Below, piece after piece: positions 8,112 to 16,043 of a DNA stretch of 22,264 nt. The DNA is from JBBQXY01 sp051004815. Its GTDB lineage: Bacteria; Chloroflexota; Ktedonobacteria; Ktedonobacterales; Ktedonobacteraceae. Location: NCBI GenBank assembly GCA_051004815.1, contig JBPCJY010000175.1, positions 1 to 22,264 on the forward strand, in the 5' to 3' direction. Within the stretch, counting starts at the first letter, position 1, and each line of letters starts with the position of its first letter. Under the pieces are notes generated by a model. That model saw only the letters and a list, made by a program, of their open reading frames with translations. It was not told the DNA's origin and made no database searches. The translations under genes and the position numbers were made by a program.

Positions 8112-8160
8112 CCCCGCCTCGCCCCAGGGTGCCCTTTACGGGTACCCTGGTGGAGCGGGG
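8112..8160. terminator. Long GC-rich hairpin between convergent galU and lipoprotein genes
   Basis: The inner stem CCAGGGTGCCC/GGGTACCCTGG (8124-8134 with 8140-8150) has 11 pairs, one of them G-T, and a five-base loop. An outer stem CCCCGC/GCGGGG (8112-8117 with 8155-8160) extends it. It lies between two convergent genes and could stop transcription from both sides, but neither side has a T-run. Factor-dependent termination or RNA stabilisation is also possible. Confidence 0.55.
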
Positions 8161-8177
8161 TGTGGCCTAATCTGTTC

Positions 8178-8696
8178 CTATTGACCAGACACCATCGGCA
8201 CAACGATATCGCCTTCGCTGCCACAGGCAGAGAAGTGTAACCCATCAGTCTGCTGATTGACGCTGCTGCACGTATATGTTTTAGTGACCGAGGGCTTCGA
8301 TGGCACAATGGCATGCGTCATCGCATCAGAAACTGAACACTGCCCACCATTATTTTGAACGGTGAAGATATGGGTGGTGATGGTATCTACCCCGCCGGCT
8401 ATGTAGGTCAGTGTAGCGGGCTGGCATTTCTGTTCTGCTTGCCAGAAGCAATCCTCAGCCTGTTTCGCGGTCGTCCCATTGAGGGGATGACCCAGCGGAT
8501 TCGCCTGCACATTTCCGCATTTCTGCACCTGCGTTGAAACGGTTGGCGTAGGGTTCGACCCACCACCGGTAGTCGTGTTGCTGCCGCAGGCGGCAAGCCC
8601 CACGCCGATCACCAGCAGCACCAGACCCATGCTCAACAAAGTACCGATGCCGCTTAGACGGGGTTTTCCCAGATAGCGTAGTTTCTCAGCTAACAT
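8178..8696 (-). CDS. Predicted secreted lipoprotein of unknown function
   Basis: The 172-residue product begins with a basic segment (MLAEKLRYLGKPR). A hydrophobic stretch follows and ends in the lipobox LAAC at about residues 34-37, so Cys37 should be lipidated and the mature protein anchored outside the membrane. A Gly/Thr/Pro spacer (GSNTTTGGGSNPTPT) precedes a domain of about 120 residues with six cysteines, which probably form disulphides. It contains TAKQAEDCFWQAEQKC and ends near FSACGSEGDIVVPMVSG. I do not recognise the domain. The ATG at 8696 has AGGAG 5 nt upstream and gives a normal signal peptide; the frame is open to 8741. It converges with galU. Confidence 0.8.
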   Translation of the reverse strand: MLAEKLRYLGKPRLSGIGTLLSMGLVLLVIGVGLAACGSNTTTGGGSNPTPTVSTQVQKCGNVQANPLGHPLNGTTAKQAEDCFWQAEQKCQPATLTYIAGGVDTITTHIFTVQNNGGQCSVSDAMTHAIVPSKPSVTKTYTCSSVNQQTDGLHFSACGSEGDIVVPMVSGQ

Positions 8697-8731
8697 ATGA
8701 ACTCCTGACATATTTTGTATCCCTCTCGTGA

Positions 8732-8761
8732 CTAATACCATGTTTGTCGTCAGCTATACAA
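8732..8761 (-). promoter_or_regulatory. Possible promoter for the lipoprotein gene
   Basis: Read on the minus strand, TTGTAT (8761-8756) and TATTAG (8737-8732) are 18 nt apart. Both match consensus moderately, and the pair lies about 35 nt upstream of the start at 8696. Confidence 0.4.
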
Positions 8762-8861
8762 AACAGCTTTCGGCACTTACAGACAAGACGCTATCTGGCA
8801 AAAAAAGGTTCCCATATTCTTCCATTTGATAGCCCGAACGTCGTAACAGGGAGAGTTTGGC

Positions 8862-8891
8862 TTGACATGGCAAGCGTCGCTGATGTATTAT
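8862..8891 (+). promoter_or_regulatory. Sigma70-like promoter for the tRNA-Leu/tRNA-Gly pair
   Basis: A perfect TTGACA at 8862-8867 and TATTAT at 8886-8891 are separated by 18 nt. Transcription would start near 8898, about 32 nt before tRNA-Leu. The two tRNA genes are 20 nt apart and probably share this promoter. Confidence 0.7.
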
Positions 8892-8929
8892 CCACAAGTG
8901 AGGATAGTATCTCTTTTACCAGGAAATAT

Positions 8930-9012
8930 GGGCGGTTGCTGAAATTGGTAGACAGGGCAGACTTAGGATCTGTTGGTGATGAACCGTGAGAGTTCGAGTC
9001 TCTCACCGCCCA
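8930..9012 (+). tRNA. tRNA-Leu (anticodon TAG)
   Basis: This is a class II tRNA. The acceptor is GGGCGGT/ACCGCCC and the D loop has TTGGTAGAC. The anticodon stem is GCAGA/TCTGT around loop CTTAGGA, giving anticodon TAG (8964-8966). The long variable arm is paired GGT/ACC, and the T arm is GAGAG-TTCGAGT-CTCTC. The discriminator is A. CCA is not encoded. Confidence 0.96.
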
Positions 9013-9032
9013 CTATAAAGTAGCGCAGCAAT

Positions 9033-9107
9033 GCGGGAGTGGCTCAGTGGTAGAGCATCTCCTTGCCAAGGAGAAAGTCGCGGGTTCGATCCCCGTCTCC
9101 CGCTCCA
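9033..9107 (+). tRNA. tRNA-Gly (anticodon GCC), CCA encoded
   Basis: The acceptor is GCGGGAG/CTCCCGC and the anticodon stem TCTCC/GGAGA surrounds TTGCCAA, giving anticodon GCC (9065-9067). The T arm is CGGG-TTCGATC-CCCG in form. The discriminator is T, followed by a genomically encoded CCA (9105-9107), unlike the other two tRNA genes here. Confidence 0.96.
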
Positions 9108-9420
9108 GATTTGCCGAAGTATAGATGGCCTACGCTCGTCCATACTCTGGGAGAACGTAGCCGTCCTACTGGGCAAGCACGCTTGCAATCCACACACGGC
9201 ATCGATCACGCATGGACAGTCCTGCAAATAGGTGTGACGCGTTGAAACATGCTGAAGACTGCTGACTCGGTTTTGGGGTGGTCTATGGTGGTGATTGACG
9301 CTCTGTGCTTTCCAAATATCATTGACTTACTAGCCACAATCTGTGTGCGGTGAATAGCTGCGAATTGTATCTATGTAATAACATAATATGCGTCAGTAAT
9401 GCATACTTGTTGGAGGAATT
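9108..9420. other. Intergenic region before tig
   Basis: No convincing gene is visible in this stretch; the short reading frames overlap the tRNA genes or lack ribosome sites. It holds a plausible promoter at 9295-9322 (TTGACG, 16 nt, TATCAT) and the GGAGG ribosome site of tig. The remainder from about 9108 to 9290 contains nothing I can name. Confidence 0.6.
9295..9322 (+). promoter_or_regulatory. Probable promoter for tig
   Basis: TTGACG (9295-9300) and TATCAT (9317-9322) are separated by 16 nt. The leader to the tig start would be about 90 nt. Confidence 0.45.
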
Positions 9421-10935
9421 GTGAAGGTTTCGGTCGAAAAGTTGCCAACCAGTGAGGCCGTCCTCGAAGTAGAATTGACCTGGGACGAACTGGAAAAAGC
9501 CTCAGATAAAGCGTACCGCAAGTTGGTACAAAAAGTTGACGTGCAGGGCTTCCGCCGCGGCAAAGCCCCTCGCTCCTTATTAGAGCGCAAGCTCGGTAAA
9601 GAAACTATCTATCAGGAAGGCCTCGATGATTTGATCACTGAGACCTATCGTCAGGCCGTGAAAGAGAACGAGCTTACGCCTCTTACCCAACCTGAACTCG
9701 ATGCCCCTGTCTTCGAGGTAGGGCAGCCTTATCATTTCAGCCTCAAAGTTCCCATCGTCACTCCTGTCGTATTGGGCGATTATGCCTCGCTTCACTTTGA
9801 TCGCGAAGAGGCTAGCGTGACCTCAGAAGAGGTTGAGCAAGAGTTGGAGTCCCTACGCAATCGATTGGCTACCTGGCAGGTTGTCGAGCGTCCCGCCGCC
9901 TACGATGATCGTGTCACCACCGATTTACAACTGACGGTAGAGGACAAGAGCATCTCTGACCTCAAGGATAATCCATTTGAACTCACGCACGAGCGCAATG
10001 GCATGTTTACCGGCATGGATGAGCATATTATAGGCATGCAGGCTGGCGAGAGCAAAGAGTTTACCACGGTTCTACCCGAGGACTACACCAATGAGAAGCT
10101 AGCGGGTAAAGAAGCTCATTATGCCGTGACCTTGCATAAAGTCGAGGAGAAAGAAGTTCCAGAGCTTGACGATGCTTTCGCCAGTAAGGTCACAGAGGGC
10201 CAGTTCGAGACCCTGGAAGACTTGCGTAAGGCCGTCAGCGACAACATCCTGCAAACCAAGCAGCGGCGTATTCGCGATGAACTGCGCGAAAAGATTATTG
10301 ACGCGGTCATCGAACAAGCTCAGGTCACTATCCATCCCTTGTTGATACAAGAAGAAGCCGAGCAAATGCTGCACCAACTCTCGCACTTGTTGGAGCAACA
10401 GCGCATGTCTCTAGAGCAATATCTAACAATGACGCAAAAGACGCGTGAGCAGTACTTGAAGGATATTGAACCCGACGCGGAGAAGCGCGTGCGCCGTGAG
10501 CTTGTGTTGGATGCGGTGACGAGCCAGGAAAAAATTACCGTTGAACCGGAAGAAATAGAAGCACTCTTCCAGGCGTATGCGCAAGCCGGACAGCCATTAA
10601 CGCAATCAGAGGCACAGATTCGTGCGGTTGCGGTGAGCTATCGCCGCGAGAAAGCCTTGTCCCGCCTGGTAGAGTTAACCACTGATCCCGAGCCTACCGA
10701 AGAAATAAGCGCGGAAAATGCAGCGGATGAAAGCGAAACTAGCATCATCAACGCTGAAGCTGCCGCTCTTGCCAGTGACTCTGAGGTAGTAGATAGCGAC
10801 GACGATGTCGTCGTTGCAGCTGTCACTCCTGCCAGTGACACTGTGATAGAAAATAACGACGATGTTGTCGTTGAAGCTGAAGCATCTCTTGCACCCGTTG
10901 CCGACAACGGCTCAACGACCGATGTTGTAGAATAG
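9421..10935 (+). CDS. tig: Trigger factor (ribosome-associated chaperone)
   Basis: Trigger factor binds the ribosome exit tunnel and shields nascent chains. The N-terminal ribosome-binding domain carries the signature GFRRGKAPR (43-51). The FKBP-type prolyl isomerase domain follows (about 155-245, with GMDEHIIGMQAGESKEFTTVLPEDY split across it). The C-terminal chaperone arms extend to about 420. The remaining roughly 80 residues form an unusual acidic tail rich in Asp, Glu, Val, Ala and Ser, with a repeated unit (DSDDDVVVAAVTPASDT, then ENNDDVVVEAEA). At 504 residues the protein is about 70 longer than typical E. coli-type trigger factors because of this tail. The start is GTG with GGAGG 6 nt upstream. 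It heads a tig-clpX-lon cluster on one strand. Confidence 0.95.
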   Translation: MKVSVEKLPTSEAVLEVELTWDELEKASDKAYRKLVQKVDVQGFRRGKAPRSLLERKLGKETIYQEGLDDLITETYRQAVKENELTPLTQPELDAPVFEVGQPYHFSLKVPIVTPVVLGDYASLHFDREEASVTSEEVEQELESLRNRLATWQVVERPAAYDDRVTTDLQLTVEDKSISDLKDNPFELTHERNGMFTGMDEHIIGMQAGESKEFTTVLPEDYTNEKLAGKEAHYAVTLHKVEEKEVPELDDAFASKVTEGQFETLEDLRKAVSDNILQTKQRRIRDELREKIIDAVIEQAQVTIHPLLIQEEAEQMLHQLSHLLEQQRMSLEQYLTMTQKTREQYLKDIEPDAEKRVRRELVLDAVTSQEKITVEPEEIEALFQAYAQAGQPLTQSEAQIRAVAVSYRREKALSRLVELTTDPEPTEEISAENAADESETSIINAEAAALASDSEVVDSDDDVVVAAVTPASDTVIENNDDVVVEAEASLAPVADNGSTTDVVE

Positions 10936-10939
10936 AGAG

Positions 10940-10971
10940 ATGTAGCCATCAGATGTGGTTTCTCGCTACAT
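10940..10971. promoter_or_regulatory. Hairpin in the tig-clpX gap
   Basis: ATGTAGC (10940-10946) pairs with GCTACAT (10965-10971) around an 18-nt loop in the 60-nt gap. It has no T-run, so processing or partial attenuation between tig and clpX is more likely than full termination. This is inference. Confidence 0.4.
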
Positions 10972-10995
10972 GTGAGGGAAAGGTAATAAACTAAC

Positions 10996-12273
10996 GTGGC
11001 GAACTCGAAGAATACGCGAATGACTTACCGTTGCTCATTTTGCGGAAAGAGCCAGGATCAGGTACAACGCCTGATAGCCGGCCCAGGTGGTGTCTACATC
11101 TGTGATGAATGCATCGACCTCTGCCGGGAAATTATTGATGAGGAGCAGGCCACTATTACGAAGCCTCGTCTCCAAACAGGAAAGATACCCGCGCCAAAGA
11201 AGATTTATGAGCAATTAAGTCAGTATGTGATTGGACAGGAACGGGCCAAGAAGACGCTGGCTGTGGCTGTCTATAATCACTACAAGCGTATTGGTGTTGG
11301 CATGCAAATCGACGACGTGGAGTTGGGGAAGAGCAACATCCTGATGATCGGACCCACAGGCTGCGGCAAAACTTTGCTCGCTCAGACACTGGCAAAGGTG
11401 CTGGATGTCCCTTTCTGTATCGCGGACGCCACCGCGCTCACGGAAGCGGGCTACGTCGGAGAGGATGTCGAGAACATCTTGTTGCGCCTCATCCAGACCG
11501 CCGATTTTGATGTAGCGCGTGCGGAACGCGGCATCGTCTACATTGACGAGATCGATAAGATCGCACGTAAATCGGATAATCCCTCCATCACCCGCGATGT
11601 GTCAGGTGAAGGTGTGCAACAGGCCCTGCTCAAGATCATTGAAGGCACGGTAGCGAATGTTCCACCCCAGGGCGGGCGCAAGCATCCCCACCAGGACTTT
11701 ATCCAGATCAACACAGCCAACATCCTCTTTATTTGTGGCGGAGCCTTTGAAGGCCTGGACAAGATCGTTGAGCAACGCCTTGGCAGCAACAAGTCGTTTG
11801 GCTTCAGAAGCAATGATGTGGACAGCACAAAAAAAGATGCATCGGTGTTGACCCATATGATTCCTGATGACCTGCTCAAATATGGCTTGATCCCCGAATT
11901 CGTGGGGCGCTTGCCTGTCGCCGTCTCGCTGGATAGCCTGGATAAAGAGGCATTAATTCGTATCTTGACTGAGCCGAAAAATGCCATTATTAAGCAGTAT
12001 CAGAAATTTTTGCAGCTTGATCGCGTCGAGCTTGTCTTCACCAACGATGCCCTCGATGCCGCTGCCGAAGGAGCACTCAAGCAACGTACTGGCGCACGCG
12101 GACTGCGTAGTATCATCGAAGATGTGCTCCTTGATGTCATGTACGAAATCCCATCGCGTGCCGACGTGAAAAAGGTCGTCATCAACGGCGAGGTGATTAC
12201 CTCTCACAATAAACCGCTGCTTGAGACACGCAGCAATCGTAGCAATGCCTATCCTGAAGATGAGTCCGCGTAA
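10996..12273 (+). CDS. clpX: ATP-dependent Clp protease ATP-binding subunit ClpX
   Basis: ClpX is an AAA+ hexamer that unfolds tagged proteins and feeds them to ClpP. The 425-residue product has all the hallmarks. A zinc-binding domain carries Cys13, Cys16, Cys36 and Cys39. Walker A is GPTGCGKT (119-126), the pore loop is GYVGED (152-157) and Walker B is VYIDEID (181-187). The RKH loop is at 228-230. The ClpP-docking loop, normally (I/L/V)GF, reads FGF here (268-270). The C-terminal small domain contains TGARGLRSIIEDVLLD. The start is GTG with an AAGG-type ribosome site somewhat distant. No clpP lies between tig and clpX, so ClpP must be encoded elsewhere. The stop codon sits in the loop of a perfect hairpin. 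Confidence 0.97.
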   Translation: MANSKNTRMTYRCSFCGKSQDQVQRLIAGPGGVYICDECIDLCREIIDEEQATITKPRLQTGKIPAPKKIYEQLSQYVIGQERAKKTLAVAVYNHYKRIGVGMQIDDVELGKSNILMIGPTGCGKTLLAQTLAKVLDVPFCIADATALTEAGYVGEDVENILLRLIQTADFDVARAERGIVYIDEIDKIARKSDNPSITRDVSGEGVQQALLKIIEGTVANVPPQGGRKHPHQDFIQINTANILFICGGAFEGLDKIVEQRLGSNKSFGFRSNDVDSTKKDASVLTHMIPDDLLKYGLIPEFVGRLPVAVSLDSLDKEALIRILTEPKNAIIKQYQKFLQLDRVELVFTNDALDAAAEGALKQRTGARGLRSIIEDVLLDVMYEIPSRADVKKVVINGEVITSHNKPLLETRSNRSNAYPEDESA

Positions 12274-12285
12274 TGCGGACTCATC
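12259..12285 (+). terminator. Perfect hairpin enclosing the clpX stop codon
   Basis: GATGAGTCCGC (12259-12269) pairs over 11 bp with GCGGACTCATC (12275-12285). The five-base loop GTAAT contains the TAA stop. The following bases are AGCTTTACT, so a U-tract is nearly absent. It may be a weak terminator, a 3' stabiliser or a site that slows terminating ribosomes. Confidence 0.55.
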
Positions 12286-12300
12286 AGCTTTACTAGTGTT

Positions 12301-12322
12301 GTACTCTATACTATAGAGGTAC
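12301..12322. promoter_or_regulatory. Palindrome upstream of lon, operator candidate
   Basis: GTACTCTATA and TATAGAGGTAC are inverted around a central C, and the arms match apart from one extra base. It lies about 50 nt upstream of the lon ATG in the clpX-lon gap and overlaps -10-like TATACT and CTATAG sequences. A repressor site for a heat-shock-type regulator is possible. I cannot assign it to CIRCE, HAIR or a CtsR box, and this is inference. Confidence 0.4.
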
Positions 12323-12369
12323 ATGTTTTTTAGACCGATCAGGTGCTGAAAGGGAACGGGCGGATACCC

Positions 12370-15012
12370 ATGAACAATCAAGAACGCCAGAATGCGGTGC
12401 AGGATACCAGTCAAGGCTATCCTCTTGTGGCGTTGAAAAACATGGTGGTCTTTCCCCGTACCCGCATGACGCTGGCCATAGCGCGTGAGAAATCGGTACG
12501 CGCCATCGAAGAAGCGATGATGCGCCCCGACCGTGCGCTCGTGACCGCCTCACAAATCGATCCTGATATTGAAGACCCACAGCCCAAAGATATTTATCAG
12601 GCCGGTGCCATGGTCGAAATCACCACCATGCATCGCCAGCAAGACGGCAGCCTCCAGGTGTTGTTAAGCGGCATACAGCGCGTCAGGATCGCAGAATACC
12701 TGGACTTCGAGCCATTCATCCGCGTCAGCGTTGACACTCCACCGGAGCCACAGGCCCGCGGCCCACAAGCCGATGCGGTGGTGCGCCATGCCACCAACCT
12801 CTTTGAACACTATGCCCAGTTGAACCGCCGCTTCTCGGTCGAGGACATCAATTCGATTGTCGCCATCAAGACCGCTGCCCGCCTCTCCGATATGCTCGCC
12901 GCCCATCTCGTCACCGATACACAGCAGCAACAAGACCTCCTGGATACATTAGACCCTTTGGAGCGTTTAGAGAAAATCTGCGTGATTATGGGCAATGAAA
13001 TCGAGATTCTGGAACTGGAAGCGACGATTCGCAACCGTGTGCGCTCCCAGGTCGATCATACCCAGAAAGAGTTTTACCTGCGTGAGCAACTGCGGGCCAT
13101 CCAGGAAGAGCTAGGCATCGAAACCTCTTCCGAGTTCGATGAGTTACGGCTAAAACTTGGTGAGAAGGCTCTGCCATCAGAAGTCACCGCCAAAGTGCGC
13201 AAAGAGATTGATCGCCTGGAGCGCATACCCCCTCAATCAGCCGAGATTACCGTGTTACGTTCGTATATTGACTGGGTGCTGGCCCTCCCCTGGAACGAGC
13301 GCAGCGAAGACAAATTTGACTTTGAAAACACACGCCGTGTACTGGATACGGATCAGTACGGACTGGAAGGTATCAAAGAACGCATTATCGAGTTCCTGGC
13401 CGTGCGTCAATTGCGCCAGGAACGCGCCAATCGTGGCGGTCAGGCCAAAAGCGTGAGCCAGGGGCAAATTCTTTGCTTCATCGGCCCGCCCGGCGTCGGT
13501 AAAACATCGCTGGGGCGTTCGATAGCCAACGCGTTGGGGCGCAAGTTCGCCCGTATTTCGCTGGGTGGCGTCCATGACGAAGCAGAAATCCGCGGACACC
13601 GCCGTACTTATGTTGGTGCGCTCCCCGGACGGATCATCCAATCAATGAAGACGGTCGGCGTGCGTAACCCTGTCTTCCTGCTCGACGAGATCGATAAACT
13701 CTCCTCTGAGTATCGCGGCGATCCTGGTGCCGCCTTGTTGGAAGTGCTCGATCCTGAGCAGAATATGAACTTTACCGATCACTACCTGGAGATTCCCTTT
13801 GATCTCTCCGAAGTGTTCTTTATTTGCACAGGAAACGTCAAGTACCAGATACCGCGTGCCTTAGCCGACCGCATGGATATTATTGATCTGCCGGGCTACA
13901 TGTTTGAAGAGAAGGTGAACATCGGCTTACGACACCTCTTACCCAAAGTACTCAATGAGCACGGTCTCACCGCGGAGCAGTTGAAGGTTCCACAAACCGT
14001 TATGCAGCACATCGTCACCGATTATACACGCGAGGCAGGCGTGCGTAATCTGGAACGCCAGCTGGCCACCATTTGTCGCAAAGCGGCTCGCAGAATCATC
14101 GAGAAGCCCCAAACGCACCTGCGTCTAACCACCAACAGCCTGGAACAATACCTGGGTGCGCCGCGCTATACCGTCACTCCTCCCGCCTACCAAAAGTTGC
14201 AGATTGGCGTAGCTATGGGGTTGGCCGTTACCGAGAACGGCGGTATTCTCTTGCCGGTAGAAGTCGCTACCATGGTAGGGAAGGGCGATTTACTGGTGAC
14301 AGGGCAGCTGGGCGATGTCATGCGCGAGTCCGCCTATGCCGCCCTATCTTACATCCGTTCGCGTGCCAATGCCTTGAAAATTGACCCGAATTTCCAGGAA
14401 ACCACCGATCTGCACATCCATTTGCCGGAGAATGCCATCCCGAAAGATGGCCCATCCGCCGGTATCACCATCGCCCTGGCCTTGATTTCCGCCATTACCC
14501 GCCGTCCAATACGTGAGAACACCGCCATGACCGGCGAAATCACCTTACGTGGACGCGTCATAGGTATTGGTGGCCTCAAGGAAAAAGTGCTGGCAGCCCA
14601 CCAGGCCAACATCTTCCATATACTGGTGCCAGCCGAGAACAAAAAGGATATTGCTGAAATCCCCGTTAAAATTCAGCGACGCATACGTTTTACATTTGTA
14701 GAGACCATGGACCAGGTTATCGAAGCGGCCCTGCTGGAAACACCCCTTCCCGAAAACGAGGAAGAGAACGCGAGTGAGAATGAGCAGCAAGAGCAATCGC
14801 TTCCTGAACCGCGCCCGTTACATATGGATGAGCGTGTTATAGGCAATCGCGACCAAACATCGCGCCGTACCGATGTTCCCGTGGATGAACAGTCCGCGGA
14901 AGATACGCATGAGAATGAGTCTTCACCATTGATCATTCCCCCGGCGGATCGCCTGACCCACGATTCCTATCCACAAATTCATGCGCAAGATACCAAAGAG
15001 CAGGATAACTGA
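12370..15012 (+). CDS. lon: ATP-dependent Lon protease (LonA type)
   Basis: Lon is a cytoplasmic AAA+ serine protease that degrades misfolded and regulatory proteins. Numbered from the ATG at 12370 (880 residues), the N-terminal substrate-binding domain spans about 15-200, beginning YPLVALKNMVVFPRTRM. The coiled middle region contains QKEFYLREQLRAIQEELG. Walker A is GPPGVGKT (372-379) and Walker B is VFLLDEID (435-442). The protease domain has PKDGPSAG with catalytic Ser696, and GGLKEKVLAAH with Lys739. The last 90 or so residues are an acidic, Glu/Gln/Asp-rich extension beyond the normal Lon end. An upstream in-frame GTG at 12343 would add nine residues; I prefer the ATG, which follows the purine-rich AAAGGGAACGGGCGG. 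It is the last gene of the tig-clpX-lon cluster, and the palindrome before it suggests separate control. Confidence 0.96.
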   Translation: MNNQERQNAVQDTSQGYPLVALKNMVVFPRTRMTLAIAREKSVRAIEEAMMRPDRALVTASQIDPDIEDPQPKDIYQAGAMVEITTMHRQQDGSLQVLLSGIQRVRIAEYLDFEPFIRVSVDTPPEPQARGPQADAVVRHATNLFEHYAQLNRRFSVEDINSIVAIKTAARLSDMLAAHLVTDTQQQQDLLDTLDPLERLEKICVIMGNEIEILELEATIRNRVRSQVDHTQKEFYLREQLRAIQEELGIETSSEFDELRLKLGEKALPSEVTAKVRKEIDRLERIPPQSAEITVLRSYIDWVLALPWNERSEDKFDFENTRRVLDTDQYGLEGIKERIIEFLAVRQLRQERANRGGQAKSVSQGQILCFIGPPGVGKTSLGRSIANALGRKFARISLGGVHDEAEIRGHRRTYVGALPGRIIQSMKTVGVRNPVFLLDEIDKLSSEYRGDPGAALLEVLDPEQNMNFTDHYLEIPFDLSEVFFICTGNVKYQIPRALADRMDIIDLPGYMFEEKVNIGLRHLLPKVLNEHGLTAEQLKVPQTVMQHIVTDYTREAGVRNLERQLATICRKAARRIIEKPQTHLRLTTNSLEQYLGAPRYTVTPPAYQKLQIGVAMGLAVTENGGILLPVEVATMVGKGDLLVTGQLGDVMRESAYAALSYIRSRANALKIDPNFQETTDLHIHLPENAIPKDGPSAGITIALALISAITRRPIRENTAMTGEITLRGRVIGIGGLKEKVLAAHQANIFHILVPAENKKDIAEIPVKIQRRIRFTFVETMDQVIEAALLETPLPENEEENASENEQQEQSLPEPRPLHMDERVIGNRDQTSRRTDVPVDEQSAEDTHENESSPLIIPPADRLTHDSYPQIHAQDTKEQDN

Positions 15013-15073
15013 GCACCACTCTGGAAAAAGGGGCAAAAATACCTAAATACCTACAAAATCGCGAGCTAGCTAG

Positions 15074-15102
15074 TTCACAACGCCAACCTTTCAGAGTATA
15101 CT
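15074..15102 (+). promoter_or_regulatory. Promoter for the first DUF4870 gene
   Basis: TTCACA (15074-15079) and TATACT (15097-15102) are spaced by 17 nt. The predicted leader is about 125 nt. The rest of the 224-nt lon-DUF4870 gap shows no gene and no obvious lon terminator. Confidence 0.55.
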
Positions 15103-15236
15103 ACGTATTACTAATGTGTTTGTGAAACGCGCATCCTGATGTTTGAGTTTTTGCATCAGTGTTTTATATTGAAGGTCGAAGGCATATTCCTTTTACCACA
15201 TTGCTCTCATACTTAACAGAAACGAGGAATTCAACC

Positions 15237-15908
15237 ATGAGCTGGAATCCCAATCAAGGACAAGACCCGAACCCGAATCAAGGAAGTCAATACGGTGGCG
15301 GCTACGCACCCCCTCCCCAGCCACAGCCCACCGATCCCTATAGCGGACAACAACAGCCGAACTACCAGCAACAACCCGGCTATCAACAGCAACCCGGCTA
15401 CGAGCAACCTGGTTACGGGCAGCAGGGCTATCAGCAGCCGAACTACCAACAACCAAACTATCAGCAACCAAACTACCAGCAGCCAGGCCCAGGCTTCCAA
15501 CAGCAGTATGCTGCTCCTGGCGGCAATAGCCAGTACGGCCCCAGTTCAATGAACATAGACCCGAAATTAGCTATGGGCTTGAGCTATGTAGGTGGCTGGA
15601 TCACCGGACTGATTTTCTTCTTGTTAGAGAAGCAGAATCGCTTAGTGCGCTTCCACGCTATGCAGTCGATCCTCTTCTTTGGTGGCCTGAGCATTTTGAG
15701 CATCCTCATCTCTATCGTCAGTGGTATAGGAATACCCTTTATCGGCCTACTGGGTTTCGTAGTGTGGCTTATCGGCGTCGTTGGCTGGATTGTCCTGGTG
15801 ATCAATGGTTTCCAGGGCAAGTACTTTAAGTTGCCTGTCGTGGGCGATTATGCCGAGAGATATGCCAATCAGGGCATGCCTGGTACGCCCGGTATGCCAC
15901 CTATGTAG
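15237..15908 (+). CDS. DUF4870/Tic20-like membrane protein with Gln/Tyr/Pro-rich tail
   Basis: The 223-residue product has two parts. Residues 1-105 are a low-complexity hydrophilic tail built of repeats such as PNYQQ, PGYQQ and PGYEQ; seven or more units are nearly tandem at DNA level. Residues 108-200 resemble DUF4870 (Tic20-like) proteins: LSYVGGWITGLIFFLLEKQNRLVRFHAMQS, split across the first helix and the conserved basic/His loop, then two more hydrophobic helices. FQGKYFKLPVVGDYAERY ends the domain. The family is small membrane proteins of unknown function. The tail is probably disordered and cytoplasmic, possibly self-associating. The start is the ATG at 15237 (MSWNPNQGQD) after GAGGAATT. 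A longer open frame to 15159 lacks a ribosome site. A strong terminator follows, so it is probably transcribed alone. Confidence 0.85.
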   Translation: MSWNPNQGQDPNPNQGSQYGGGYAPPPQPQPTDPYSGQQQPNYQQQPGYQQQPGYEQPGYGQQGYQQPNYQQPNYQQPNYQQPGPGFQQQYAAPGGNSQYGPSSMNIDPKLAMGLSYVGGWITGLIFFLLEKQNRLVRFHAMQSILFFGGLSILSILISIVSGIGIPFIGLLGFVVWLIGVVGWIVLVINGFQGKYFKLPVVGDYAERYANQGMPGTPGMPPM

Positions 15909-15935
15909 GCAATCGCAAGAGCATGTTCATAGTGA

Positions 15936-15977
15936 TTGAAGGGCACAATGCATTATGCGCTGTGCCCTTCAACTTTT
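15936..15977 (+). terminator. Strong intrinsic terminator after the first DUF4870 gene
   Basis: TTGAAGGGCACA (15936-15947) pairs perfectly over 12 bp with TGTGCCCTTCAA (15961-15972), with a 13-nt loop, followed by CTTTTAT. Confidence 0.8.
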
Positions 15978-15981
15978 ATGG

Positions 15982-16010
15982 TTGTCCTACGTAATAGAGG
16001 TAGATAGAAT
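15982..16010 (+). promoter_or_regulatory. Promoter for the DUF4870-sensor kinase-regulator operon
   Basis: TTGTCC (15982-15987) and TAGAAT (16005-16010) have a 17-nt spacer. The leader would be about 27 nt and includes the ribosome site AAGGTAGGAT. Confidence 0.5.
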
Positions 16011-16043
16011 AAACATGTCACTCATCAGAGAAGGTAGGATAGT

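Noticed and set aside
8744..9245. Open frames across the tRNA-Leu and tRNA-Gly genes
   Set aside because: They run through well-folded tRNA genes and are chance frames.
15237..15500. Tandem repeats in the first DUF4870 gene as a CRISPR-like array
   Set aside because: The units are short, in frame, without unique spacers, and encode Gln/Tyr/Pro repeats.
15193..15552. Long minus- and plus-strand frames over the Gln-rich repeats of the first DUF4870 gene
   Set aside because: Low-complexity tandem repeats keep alternative frames open; the DUF4870 frame has the ribosome site and the membrane domain.
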